A DNA stretch of 64,000 nucleotides, from the NCBI GenBank assembly GCA_046049865.1, contig JBJOQO010000010.1:1-64000 (forward strand), read 5' to 3'. A program made the translations under genes and the position numbers. How positions within the stretch are numbered: the first letter of the stretch is position 1; the number at the start of each line of letters is the position of its first letter. Of the stretch, positions 34,882 through 43,154 are shown piece by piece. Source of the stretch: JANPCX01 sp046049865 (lineage in GTDB: Bacteria > Pseudomonadota > Gammaproteobacteria > Burkholderiales > Burkholderiaceae_C). The notes under the pieces are model-generated. The model ran no database searches and was not told the origin of the DNA. It saw only the letters and a list, made by a program, of their open reading frames with translations.

Positions 34882-35081
34882 TTGGCGGCTCCTTCTTTCT
34901 TCTTGGCAGCCAAGATGGTCTTGGCGCGCGCGATGTCACGGCGGGTATTGCCCAGCTGCGTGTGGTTAGTCAACTGCTGGGTGGCCCGCTGCATGCGCAG
35001 ACCGAAATGCGCCTTAAGCAACTCGGCGATCTCTTTTTCGAGACCAGCGACGTCTTTGGCGCGGAGTTCAGAGGCGTTCAT
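34878..35081 (-). CDS. rpmC: 50S ribosomal protein L29
   Basis: A 67-residue helical-hairpin protein near the peptide exit, starting MNASELRAKDVAGLEKEI. This ATG has GGAGA nine bases upstream; ten further codons upstream are not family sequence and overlap rplP. It overlaps rpsQ by four bases. Confidence 0.95.
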   Translation of the reverse strand: MNASELRAKDVAGLEKEIAELLKAHFGLRMQRATQQLTNHTQLGNTRRDIARAKTILAAKKKEGAAK

Positions 35082-35100
35082 ATTCAATTCTCCGTAGCGC

Positions 35101-35517
35101 TTAGGCGCCAACTTGACGAGCGACGAAGGTGCACTTCAGCGGCAACTTGGCGGCAGCCAAAGTGAACGCTTCACGAGCCAAGCTTTCCGCAACGCCGTTG
35201 ATTTCGTACAGCACCTTGCCGGGCTGAATTTCAGCCACGTAGTACTCAGGGTTGCCCTTGCCGTTGCCCATGCGAACCTCGGCTGGTTTTTGCGAAATGG
35301 GCTTGTCCGGGAAGATGCGGATCCAAATGCGACCGCCGCGTTTGACGTGACGAGAAATCGCGCGGCGTGCCGCTTCGATTTGGCGTGCAGTCAAACGACC
35401 GCGCTCGGTGGCCTTGAGGCCAAAGTCGCCGAAAGATACTTTTGCGCCACGGGTGGCAACACCCGTGTTGCGGCCTTTTTGTTCCTTGCGGAATTTTCTG
35501 CGTGCAGGTTGCAGCAT
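35101..35517 (-). CDS. rplP: 50S ribosomal protein L16
   Basis: A 138-residue protein that organises the A-site region of the large subunit. The start MLQPARRKFRKEQKGRN and the GGRIWIRIFPDKPISQKP segment are diagnostic. It lies two bases after rpsC. Confidence 0.98.
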   Translation of the reverse strand: MLQPARRKFRKEQKGRNTGVATRGAKVSFGDFGLKATERGRLTARQIEAARRAISRHVKRGGRIWIRIFPDKPISQKPAEVRMGNGKGNPEYYVAEIQPGKVLYEINGVAESLAREAFTLAAAKLPLKCTFVARQVGA

Positions 35518-35519
35518 TC

Positions 35520-36419
35520 TTATTCTCCTTTGGCGTCGGGCGCAGCAGCAGGTGCTGCAACCTTACGAACGCGCTTGACTGCTGGCGTCTTCGGCGCATC
35601 ACCCGCTGGCGCTGCTGCGGCATCGGCAGGACGACCCGCTGCTGGTGCAGCAGCGCGTGGCGCGCCACGATCAAAACCACCGCCACCTGGACGGCCACGG
35701 CCATCCGGTGCACCGCCTGGACGTGCGTTGCGACGTGGGCGACGGTCATCTTCAGCGCCGGGAGGCGTGACGATGCCAGGGGCATCACCATTGGCCAAAC
35801 GGTCACCACGGTAAACCCAGCATTTCACACCAATGATGCCGTAGGTCGTTTTGGCTTCAGAGAAGCCGTAGTCGATATCAGCCTTCAAGGTGTGAAGGGG
35901 CACGCGACCTTCGCGGTACCACTCGCAACGCGCGATCTCAATGCCGTTCAAGCGGCCGGAAGACATCAACTTGATACCTTGTGCGCCCATACGCATGGCG
36001 TTCTGCATGGCGCGTTTCATGGCGCGGCGGAACATGATGCGTTTCTCTAGCTGCTGCGTGATCGAGTCTGCAATCAGCTGCGCATCAACTTCAGGCTTGC
36101 GCACTTCTTCGATGTTGACCGCCACAGGCACGCGCAGAATCAGCGCCAACTCGGACTTGAGTTTCTCAATATCCTCGCCTTTTTTGCCAATCACCACACC
36201 CGGACGCGCCGAGAAAATGGTGATACGCGCGTTCTTAGCAGGACGCTCGATCAAAATGCGTGACACGGCCGCACTTTTGAGTTTGGCCTTGAGGTACTCG
36301 CGAACCTTCAGGTCTTCGGCCAACATCGTGGCGAAGTTGGCGTTCGACGCGTACCAACGGGAAGCCCAGTTACGGGTGACAGGCAGACGGAAGCCTGTTG
36401 GATGTATTTTTTGTCCCAT
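35520..36419 (-). CDS. rpsC: 30S ribosomal protein S3 with long C-terminal tail
   Basis: A 299-residue protein with a KH domain (RPGVVIGKKGEDIEKLK) and the GVKCWVYRGD end of the core at about residue 210. The remaining 85-90 residues are a low-complexity tail rich in Pro, Ala, Gly and Arg (RPRRNARPGG, GRPGGGGFDRG), which is beyond the E. coli length of 233. Such tails occur in related Burkholderiales. The tail is probably disordered and basic; its role is unknown. Confidence 0.97.
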   Translation of the reverse strand: MGQKIHPTGFRLPVTRNWASRWYASNANFATMLAEDLKVREYLKAKLKSAAVSRILIERPAKNARITIFSARPGVVIGKKGEDIEKLKSELALILRVPVAVNIEEVRKPEVDAQLIADSITQQLEKRIMFRRAMKRAMQNAMRMGAQGIKLMSSGRLNGIEIARCEWYREGRVPLHTLKADIDYGFSEAKTTYGIIGVKCWVYRGDRLANGDAPGIVTPPGAEDDRRPRRNARPGGAPDGRGRPGGGGFDRGAPRAAAPAAGRPADAAAAPAGDAPKTPAVKRVRKVAAPAAAPDAKGE

Positions 36420-36429
36420 GGTCGTGCTC

Positions 36430-36759
36430 TCAGTTGCCCACGGTGATGTAGATATGGGCAGTCGGCTTGCTGATGCTGTTGCCGCGGCCCTTGGCCCGTG
36501 CGGAGAAACGCTTCAGCGTGGCACCTTGCTCCACATAGATCGTTTTGACCTTGAGGGTGTCGATGTCTGCGCCATCATTGTGTTCGGCGTTCGCGATCGC
36601 GGACTCCAAACATTTCTTGATGATGCCGGCTGCTCTTTTGGGGGTGAATGTCAGGATGTTCAGGGCCTGAGCCACTGACCTGCCGCGAACCAAGTCCGCC
36701 ACCAGGCGACCTTTGTCGGCTGAAAGGCGAACACCGCGGACGATTGAACGGGTTTCCAT
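36430..36759 (-). CDS. rplV: 50S ribosomal protein L22
   Basis: A 109-residue exit-tunnel protein starting METRSIVRGVRLSADKGRL. GAGGA eight bases before this ATG supports it over two in-frame ATGs at 36774 and 36768, the first of which overlaps the rpsS stop. It ends in the usual AHIYITVGN. Confidence 0.96.
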   Translation of the reverse strand: METRSIVRGVRLSADKGRLVADLVRGRSVAQALNILTFTPKRAAGIIKKCLESAIANAEHNDGADIDTLKVKTIYVEQGATLKRFSARAKGRGNSISKPTAHIYITVGN

Positions 36760-36770
36760 CGTCGTCATCC

Positions 36771-37049
36771 TCACTTCTTATTGGCTTTTTTATCGGCCGG
36801 GTGCCCTTTGAACGTGCGGGTGAGCGCAAATTCGCCAAGCTTGTGGCCGACCATCTGGTCCGAAATGTAGACCGGCACGTGCTGTTTGCCGTTGTGCACG
36901 GCAATCGTCACACCGATGAAATCGGGCAAGATGGTGGAACGGCGCGACCAAGTTTTGATCGGCTTTTTGTCCTTGATGGCAACCGCTTTTTCGACCTTGG
37001 CACGCAAGTGCTGATCGACAAACGGGCCCTTCTTGAGTGAACGAGTCAT
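36771..37049 (-). CDS. rpsS: 30S ribosomal protein S19
   Basis: A 92-residue head protein with MTRSLKKGPFVDQHL at the start and GHKLGEFALTRTFKGH. It lies between rplB and rplV. Confidence 0.98.
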   Translation of the reverse strand: MTRSLKKGPFVDQHLRAKVEKAVAIKDKKPIKTWSRRSTILPDFIGVTIAVHNGKQHVPVYISDQMVGHKLGEFALTRTFKGHPADKKANKK

Positions 37050-37061
37050 TGTCCGTTCCCC

Positions 37062-37886
37062 TTACTTCTTGCGACGCGCGACGATCATCGTCTGCGTGCG
37101 TTTGTTATTGCGAGTGCGGTAACCCTTAGTCAAGGTGTTCCACGGAGATACAGGGGCCTGACCTTCACCAGTGCGGCCTTCGCCACCACCGTGCGGGTGA
37201 TCCACTGGGTTCATGGCCACGCCACGAACCGTTGGGCGAATGCCCTTCCAGCGAATCGCGCCGGCCTTGCCGTACTGACGCAGGCTGTGCTCTTCGTTGG
37301 ACACCTCACCAATGGTGGCGCGGCAATCGATGTGGATCTTACGAACCTCACCGGAGCGCAAGCGCACCTGGGCGTAAACGCCTTCGCGAGCCAGCAACGT
37401 CGCAGAAGTACCGGCCGAACGAGCGATCTGTGCACCCTTGCCCGGCAGCATTTCAATCGCGTGGATGATGGAACCCACGGGAATATTGCGGATAGGCAAA
37501 GTGTTTCCGGCTTTGATCGGCGCTTCTGCACCACTCAAAACGGTTGCACCGACTTCAATGCCGCGGGGGGCGATGATGTAGCGGCGCTCACCGTCGGCAT
37601 AACACACCAAAGCGATGTGGGCCGTGCGGTTGGGGTCGTACTCAATGCGCTCTACTTTCGCGGGGATGCCATCTTTGTTGCGAACAAAGTCGACCACGCG
37701 GTAGTGTTGCTTGTGACCACCGCCACGGTGACGGATGGTGATGTGACCGTTGTTGTTACGGCCCGCGTTTTGCATTTGCGGCTCAAGCAAAGACGCCTCA
37801 GGGCGGCCTTTGTAGAGGTGCGCATGCACCACCTTGACCACGCCACGGCGGCCAGGTGAAGTTGGTTTGACTTTAACGACGGCCAT
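37062..37886 (-). CDS. rplB: 50S ribosomal protein L2
   Basis: A 274-residue protein needed for subunit association and peptidyl transfer. The conserved MNPVDHPHGGGEGRT segment with the key histidine is present. Its ATG shares one base with the rplW stop. Confidence 0.98.
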   Translation of the reverse strand: MAVVKVKPTSPGRRGVVKVVHAHLYKGRPEASLLEPQMQNAGRNNNGHITIRHRGGGHKQHYRVVDFVRNKDGIPAKVERIEYDPNRTAHIALVCYADGERRYIIAPRGIEVGATVLSGAEAPIKAGNTLPIRNIPVGSIIHAIEMLPGKGAQIARSAGTSATLLAREGVYAQVRLRSGEVRKIHIDCRATIGEVSNEEHSLRQYGKAGAIRWKGIRPTVRGVAMNPVDHPHGGGEGRTGEGQAPVSPWNTLTKGYRTRNNKRTQTMIVARRKK

Positions 37887-38221
37887 TACGCAGCCTCCCC
37901 GGAGAAGTTCAGTTCTTGTCCGGCCTTGAGCGAGACATAGGCTTTCTTGACGTGGTCACGGCGGCCAATCGACTTGCCAAAACGCTTGACCTTGCCTTTT
38001 TGAATCACAGTGGAGACGGACTCCACTTGCACCTTGAACATCAGTTCAACGGCAGCTTTGATTTCCGGCTTGGTCGCGTCGCGCAGCACCTTGAACAACA
38101 CTTGGTTGTTCTTTTCTGCAACGGCGGTCGCTTTTTCGCTGATGATCGGCGCCACCAGGACTTGGGCGAGGCGGTCAGCACTGTGCTTAGGACGCACAAC
38201 AGCTTGTGTTGAGGTGCTCAT
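37886..38221 (-). CDS. rplW: 50S ribosomal protein L23
   Basis: A 111-residue exit-site protein that docks trigger factor and SRP, with VLVAPIISEKATAVAEKNNQ and the basic loop VKRFGKSIGRRDHVKKAYV. It overlaps rplD by four bases (ATGA), so translation is probably coupled. Confidence 0.97.
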   Translation of the reverse strand: MSTSTQAVVRPKHSADRLAQVLVAPIISEKATAVAEKNNQVLFKVLRDATKPEIKAAVELMFKVQVESVSTVIQKGKVKRFGKSIGRRDHVKKAYVSLKAGQELNFSGEAA

Positions 38222-38838
38222 GCGAACATCTCCTTGATTTGCTCAACCGCAGCCTTGGTCACCAACACCTTTTTGAAGTGCACCAGTGCCAGCGGGTCGG
38301 CGTGACGGGGCTCAACCACCAAAACGTTGACCAAGTTACGCGAGGCCAAGAACAGGTTGTCATCCAGGTCGTCGGTGATGACCAGTACCGAGTCCAGACC
38401 CATGGCCTTGAACTTGGCGGCCAGCACCTTGGTTTTGGGGGAGTCAACGGTCAACGAATCCACCACAGCCAAACGGCCTTCGCGGGCCAACTGCGAGAAG
38501 ATGGACGCCATACCAGCGCGGTACATCTTCTTGTTGACCTTTTGCGTGAAGTTTTCGTCCGGGCTGTTCGGGAAAATACGACCGCCTCCGCGCCACAGTG
38601 GCGAAGACGTCATACCCGCACGAGCGCGGCCCGTTCCCTTTTGACGGAAAGGCTTTTTCGTGGAGTGCTTGACCATGGCACGGTCAAGCTGAGCGCGGGT
38701 GCCTTGGCGTGCGTTGGCTTGGAAAGCCACGACGATTTGGTGCACCAGGGCTTCGTTGTATTCGCGAGCAAACACGGTATCAGGCGCTTCAACCTTGGCG
38801 GTCGCCTGACCCTGCTCATTCAGGAGCTCGAGCTGCAT
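38218..38838 (-). CDS. rplD: 50S ribosomal protein L4
   Basis: A 206-residue protein with the tunnel loop (AMVKHSTKKPFRQKGTGRAR). In E. coli L4 represses its own S10 operon. The start MQLELLNEQGQ shares one base with the rplC stop (TGATG). A longer frame to 38880 is overlap with rplC and is rejected. Confidence 0.97.
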   Translation of the reverse strand: MQLELLNEQGQATAKVEAPDTVFAREYNEALVHQIVVAFQANARQGTRAQLDRAMVKHSTKKPFRQKGTGRARAGMTSSPLWRGGGRIFPNSPDENFTQKVNKKMYRAGMASIFSQLAREGRLAVVDSLTVDSPKTKVLAAKFKAMGLDSVLVITDDLDDNLFLASRNLVNVLVVEPRHADPLALVHFKKVLVTKAAVEQIKEMFA

Positions 38839-39518
38839 CAGTTGGCTCCCTTCTTGACTTTGACCTTGATGGCAGGGCACACCACCACATGGCCATTCTT
38901 GGAGCCAGGCACCGCACCACGCACCAGCAGCAATTGACGAGCTTCGTCAACGCGCACGATGTCGAGGTTTTGAACGGTTTTGGTCACATCGCCACGGTGC
39001 CCAGACATTTTCTTGCCAGGGAACACGCGACCAGGATCTTGCGCCATGGAAATCGAGCCCGGCACGTTGTGCGAACGGCTGTTACCGTGCGACGCGCGCT
39101 GCGAGCTGAAGTTGTGGCGCTTGATGGTGCCGGTGAAGCCCTTACCAATGGAAGTGCCCTGCACGTCCACCATCTGGCCCACAGCGAACACGCTCACAGG
39201 CACTTGTGCGCCAGGCTTGTAGCCAGCGGCAACGTCGGCAGGCACACGGAATTCTTTGAGAAGCTCACCCGCTTCGGCACCGGCCTTGGCCAAATGGCCA
39301 GCCTCAGGCTTAGAAACGCGGGAGGCCTTGCGGCTACCAAAGGTGATCTGGAGGGCGCTGTAGCCGTCCGTCTCGGTGGTTTTGACCTGGGTCACGCGGT
39401 TGTTGGACACGTCCAGCACCGTCACAGGAACGGCGTCGCCGTCGTCCGTGAAGATGCGCATCATGCCCACCTTGCGGCCCAGCAATCCCAGGCGATGGCC
39501 TGGATCAGTGGTCGTCAT
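38838..39518 (-). CDS. rplC: 50S ribosomal protein L3
   Basis: A 226-residue protein with GLLGRKVGMMRIFTDDG at the start and GSIGMAQDPGRVFPG-like SISMAQDPGRVFPGKKM in the loop that reaches the peptidyl transferase centre. A 184-base gap separates it from rpsJ and carries a promoter. Confidence 0.98.
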   Translation of the reverse strand: MTTTDPGHRLGLLGRKVGMMRIFTDDGDAVPVTVLDVSNNRVTQVKTTETDGYSALQITFGSRKASRVSKPEAGHLAKAGAEAGELLKEFRVPADVAAGYKPGAQVPVSVFAVGQMVDVQGTSIGKGFTGTIKRHNFSSQRASHGNSRSHNVPGSISMAQDPGRVFPGKKMSGHRGDVTKTVQNLDIVRVDEARQLLLVRGAVPGSKNGHVVVCPAIKVKVKKGAN

Positions 39519-39650
39519 AAATATTCTCCAGCCCCCATCACCCTAGCGGCGAGGAAACCTTTGTTACGAAGGCCCGACATCGATTGGCCGGGCTGACATT
39601 TATCTTCTCAGGGCTCAGGCGCAGGGCCTTCAAACCAAGAAAAGCCTGTG

Positions 39651-39678
39651 AGTATAGCAGTTGCAGCCGAGGCCGCAA
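39651..39678 (-). promoter_or_regulatory. Promoter between rpsJ and rplC
   Basis: TTGCGG (39678-39673) and TATACT (39656-39651) on the minus strand are 16 bases apart. A perfect inverted pair GCAGTTGC/GCAACTGC overlaps the spacer and -35 region. It would start transcription about 130 bases before rplC and so drive rplC to rpsQ independently of tuf-rpsJ. Confidence 0.6.
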
Positions 39679-39702
39679 CTGCTCCGCACTCCAGAAACGG
39701 AA

Positions 39703-40017
39703 TTACTGCAACTTAATTTCTACATCCACACCTGCGGGCAGGTCGAGTTTCATCAGCGCATCCACCGTTTTGTCGGTTGGATCCACGATGTCCATCAATC
39801 GCTGGTGGGTGCGGATTTCGAACTGGTCACGCGAGGCTTTGTTGACGTGCGGCGAGCGCAAGATGTCAAAACGCTGCATGCGCGTTGGCAAAGGCACGGG
39901 GCCCCTGACAATCGCACCCGTGCGCTTGGCGGTGTCAACAATTTCCAAAGCGGATTGATCGATCAGTTTGTAGTCGAATGCCTTGAGGCGGATGCGGATC
40001 TTTTGTTTGGTTGACAT
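39703..40017 (-). CDS. rpsJ: 30S ribosomal protein S10
   Basis: A 104-residue protein of the small-subunit head, also known as the antitermination factor NusE. Signatures are KIRIRLKAFDYKLIDQSA and RTHQRLMDIVDPTDKTVDAL. It lies nine bases after tuf and is almost certainly on the tuf transcript. Confidence 0.98.
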   Translation of the reverse strand: MSTKQKIRIRLKAFDYKLIDQSALEIVDTAKRTGAIVRGPVPLPTRMQRFDILRSPHVNKASRDQFEIRTHQRLMDIVDPTDKTVDALMKLDLPAGVDVEIKLQ

Positions 40018-40026
40018 GGCTGATCC

Positions 40027-41217
40027 TTACTCAATGATCTTGGCCACAACACCCGCACCGACGGTGCGGCCGCCTTCACGAATGGCGAAGCGCAAGCCTT
40101 CTTCCATCGCGATCGGGTTGATCAGCTTGACGGTGATGCTGACGTTGTCGCCTGGCATGACCATCTCTTTGTCTTTGGGCAACTCGACCGCGCCGGTCAC
40201 GTCCGTGGTACGGAAGTAGAACTGGGGACGGTAGTTGTTGAAGAAGGGGGTGTGACGTCCACCTTCGTCTTTGGAGAGGACGTAGATCTCAGCGGTGAAG
40301 TGGGTGTGGGGCTTGACGCTGGCGGGCTTGCACAGCACTTGGCCGCGCTGCACGTCTTCGCGCTTGGTGCCGCGCAACAAGATACCGACGTTGTCGCCCG
40401 CTTGGCCTTGGTCGAGCAGCTTGCGGAACATTTCCACGCCGGTGCAGGTGGTCTTTTGGGTGACGGTGATACCGACGATTTCGATTTCTTCGCCGACTTT
40501 GATGATGCCGCGCTCAATACGACCCGTCACAACGGTGCCGCGACCAGAGATGGAGAAGACGTCTTCGACGGGCATCAGGAATGCGCCGTCAACTGCACGC
40601 TCGGGTGTGGGGATGTAGCTGTCCAGCGCTTCGGCCAATTTCAAAATGGCGCCTTCGCCGAGTTCGCCCTTGTCACCTTCCATGGCGAGCTTGGCGCTGC
40701 CGTGGATGATGGGGGTTTTGTCGCCAGGGAAGTCGTATTTGTCGAGCAGCTCGCGCACTTCCATCTCGACCAGCTCCAGGAGCTCGGCGTCGTCGACCAT
40801 GTCGCATTTGTTGAGGAAGACGATGATGTAGGGCACGCCCACTTGGCGAGCCAAGAGGATGTGCTCGCGGGTTTGGGGCATGGGGCCGTCAGCGGCGGAA
40901 CACACCAAGATCGCACCGTCCATCTGTGCAGCGCCGGTGATCATGTTTTTCACATAGTCGGCGTGTCCAGGGCAGTCCACGTGGGCGTAGTGGCGGCTCT
41001 TGGTTTCGTATTCAACGTGTGCGGTGTTGATGGTGATGCCGCGCGCTTTTTCTTCGGGAGCCGCGTCAATTTGGTCGTAAGCCTTGGCTTCGCCGCCGAA
41101 GAGCTTGGACAACACCGTGGTGATGGCCGCCGTCAACGTGGTCTTGCCATGGTCCACGTGACCAATCGTGCCCACGTTCACGTGGGGCTTGGTACGTTCA
41201 AATTTGCCTTTTGCCAT
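40027..41217 (-). CDS. tuf: Elongation factor Tu
   Basis: A 396-residue GTPase that brings aminoacyl-tRNA to the ribosome. The nucleotide motifs GHVDHGKT, DCPGH and NKCDM are intact, and GAGGAGC precedes the ATG. Three tRNA genes lie upstream and rpsJ lies nine bases downstream. That mixes two classic tuf contexts (see findings). A second tuf copy is expected elsewhere but is not in this window. Confidence 0.98.
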   Translation of the reverse strand: MAKGKFERTKPHVNVGTIGHVDHGKTTLTAAITTVLSKLFGGEAKAYDQIDAAPEEKARGITINTAHVEYETKSRHYAHVDCPGHADYVKNMITGAAQMDGAILVCSAADGPMPQTREHILLARQVGVPYIIVFLNKCDMVDDAELLELVEMEVRELLDKYDFPGDKTPIIHGSAKLAMEGDKGELGEGAILKLAEALDSYIPTPERAVDGAFLMPVEDVFSISGRGTVVTGRIERGIIKVGEEIEIVGITVTQKTTCTGVEMFRKLLDQGQAGDNVGILLRGTKREDVQRGQVLCKPASVKPHTHFTAEIYVLSKDEGGRHTPFFNNYRPQFYFRTTDVTGAVELPKDKEMVMPGDNVSITVKLINPIAMEEGLRFAIREGGRTVGAGVVAKIIE

Positions 41218-41281
41218 GTTCAGCTCCTCAAATCGCGAGAAAAATGTTCAGGAAGGGTTCAAAAAAACAAACACAAAACTT

Positions 41282-41356
<75 letters not shown>

Positions 41357-41462
41357 GACACATAAAACCAACCAACACACATTGCTGCATGCAGGCACAG
41401 GCTTGACCCTTCCAAAAATCAAACCTCTACCAACAAACAGGCACCAGCAAAAACCTCAATCC

Positions 41463-41536
41463 TGGAGCGGGAGACGGGAATCGAACCCGCGTCATTAGCT
41501 TGGAAGGCTAGGGTTCTACCATTGAACTACTCCCGC
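41463..41536 (-). tRNA. tRNA-Gly (UCC)
   Basis: A 74-base gene with encoded CCA. The anticodon is TCC in CTAGCCTTCCAAGCTAA; the acceptor arm GCGGGAG/CTCCCGC pairs. It lies between tRNA-Tyr and tRNA-Thr. Confidence 0.95.
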
Positions 41537-41574
41537 TCGGGAGCCTAACTTCAACCTCAAAAAATTGTCTCGCC

Positions 41575-41660
41575 TGGTGGAGGAGGCTGGATTCGAACCA
41601 GCGTAGGCGTAAGCCAACAGATTTACAGTCTGCCCCCTTTAGCCACTCGGGCACCCCTCC
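41575..41660 (-). tRNA. tRNA-Tyr (GUA)
   Basis: An 86-base class II tRNA with a long variable arm and encoded CCA. The anticodon is GTA in GACTGTAAATC. It is first of the Tyr-Gly-Thr-tuf unit and has a promoter just upstream. Confidence 0.95.
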
Positions 41661-41672
41661 GGCGAGCCTTCT

Positions 41673-41702
41673 AGTATAACACTTCTGAGCCCGCATGGGC
41701 AA
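41673..41702 (-). promoter_or_regulatory. Promoter of the tRNA-Tyr-Gly-Thr-tuf unit
   Basis: TTGCCC (41702-41697) and TATACT (41678-41673) on the minus strand are 18 bases apart, with the -10 ending 12 bases before the tRNA-Tyr 5' end. GC-rich discriminator sequence follows, as at stable-RNA promoters. Confidence 0.7.
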
Positions 41703-41724
41703 TTCGGGGGTCGCCGCACCAAGC

Positions 41725-42369
41725 CTAAACCTGGGCTGAAACCTGATCCAGCCAGATTCTTTGCAGGTCGGCACGTTGCGGCAGGGGGTGGCGAAACGCC
41801 GTCAAACCCTCGGAAACCCCCAAGACTGGGTGTCCAGACAAGGCCTTCAAGGCTCGTTCGGCCCATGGTTGCAGGGTTGGATTTAAGCCCCAGGCACGCA
41901 GTACCGGGGTGGCGGTGGGGCCCAAGGCAAGCATCAGCTCGGCTTGGCGTTGCTGGGAAAACATGGAATGACTTGGGTCCGCAGCGTATTGCCCCAGCTT
42001 GACGAAAAGTTCTGCGCTTTTGGGTGTGCGCAAATCGGACAAGTTCAACACTCGGGCGTGCCGCCATGTTTTGCCCTTGGCTTGAGCTCGCAGCATCAGG
42101 CGCAGTATCTGGTACTGAGTGTTGTCAGGGCGCGTCGGCACAAAACCATGGTGGTTGTCCATGCTGGGCAAGGGCTGGGACGACCCGGGGTTCATCATCA
42201 CCACCACCAAATCGGCGGGTGCGTTGATGGCCTGCTCGGGGCTCCAATCCACCGGGAACAGCTCCAGGTGGCTGCGCAGGCGCTCCGGCGCTGCGGCAAT
42301 GGTGGTTTCGTAAAACCGTCCCCAAACCTGGAATTGGGTCAGCAACTCGCTGGCGGGCCACCAGCTCAT
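41725..42369 (-). CDS. DUF1643-like protein of unknown function
   Basis: A 214-residue cytoplasmic protein. Segments VVVMMNPGSSQP, RVLNLSDLRTPKS and VLRAWGLNP match the pattern of the DUF1643 family (a nucleotide- or UDG-fold-like group of unknown role). The ATG overlaps the trpC stop (ATGA, 42366-42369), so it is the last gene of the trp operon. In many relatives a uracil-DNA glycosylase gene follows trpC; this protein is not an obvious one because UDG motifs are missing. Family assignment is moderate. Confidence 0.65.
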   Translation of the reverse strand: MSWWPASELLTQFQVWGRFYETTIAAAPERLRSHLELFPVDWSPEQAINAPADLVVVMMNPGSSQPLPSMDNHHGFVPTRPDNTQYQILRLMLRAQAKGKTWRHARVLNLSDLRTPKSAELFVKLGQYAADPSHSMFSQQRQAELMLALGPTATPVLRAWGLNPTLQPWAERALKALSGHPVLGVSEGLTAFRHPLPQRADLQRIWLDQVSAQV

Positions 42370-43154
42370 CCGAAGAGCGCGGCCAAAGCCAGTCCAGGGT
42401 TGTCGGCGCGCATGAAGGCTTCGCCCACCAAAAAGGCGTGCACTTGTGCGGCACGCATGCGCTGCACATCGGCTTTTTGCAAAATACCGCTTTCCGTCAC
42501 CAGCAAGCGGTCCGCCGGCACCTGCGCCAAAAGCCCCAGCGTCACGTCCAGACTGACTTCGAAGGTGCGCAAGTTACGGTTGTTGATGCCCACCAGCGGC
42601 GTTTTCAAACGCAAGGCCCGGTCCAACTCAAAACCGTCATGCACTTCCACCAGCACCGCCATACCCAAGTCCAGCGCCTGGGCTTCCAGATCTGCCATCT
42701 GGGCATCATCTAGGCAAGCGGCGATCAGCAAGATGCAGTCAGCCCCCATGGCACGGGCTTCATACACCTGGTAGGCATCGACCATGAAGTCTTTGCGCAG
42801 CACGGGCAAAGCACAAGCGGCACGTGCTTGTTGCAGGTAGGCGGCAGAGCCTTGGAAGAAGGATTCGTCGGTGAGTACGCTCAAGCAGGCTGCACCGTGT
42901 TCGGCGTAGCTGGCTGCGATCTCAGATGGCACAAAACGTTCGCGCAACACGCCTTTGCTCGGGCTGGCCTTTTTGACTTCGGCAATGACGGCTGCCTCGC
43001 CCTGCGTGATGCGGGTTCGCATCGCTTGAACGAAATCACGCTGACCGCCCAAGGACTCTGCATCGCGGCGCAGACTGGCCAGATCACGATGCGCGCGGGC
43101 GGCACGAATTTCGTCGTGTTTGACGGCCACGATTTTGTTCAGAATGTCACTCAT
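42366..43154 (-). CDS. trpC: Indole-3-glycerol phosphate synthase
   Basis: A 262-residue TIM-barrel enzyme that closes the indole ring in tryptophan synthesis. Signatures are AEVKKASPSKGVLRE, the catalytic lysine region VLRKDFMVDAYQVYEARA and GINNRNLRTFEVSLD. It is not fused to trpF. It overlaps trpD and the following gene by four bases each. Confidence 0.97.
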   Translation of the reverse strand: MSDILNKIVAVKHDEIRAARAHRDLASLRRDAESLGGQRDFVQAMRTRITQGEAAVIAEVKKASPSKGVLRERFVPSEIAASYAEHGAACLSVLTDESFFQGSAAYLQQARAACALPVLRKDFMVDAYQVYEARAMGADCILLIAACLDDAQMADLEAQALDLGMAVLVEVHDGFELDRALRLKTPLVGINNRNLRTFEVSLDVTLGLLAQVPADRLLVTESGILQKADVQRMRAAQVHAFLVGEAFMRADNPGLALAALFG

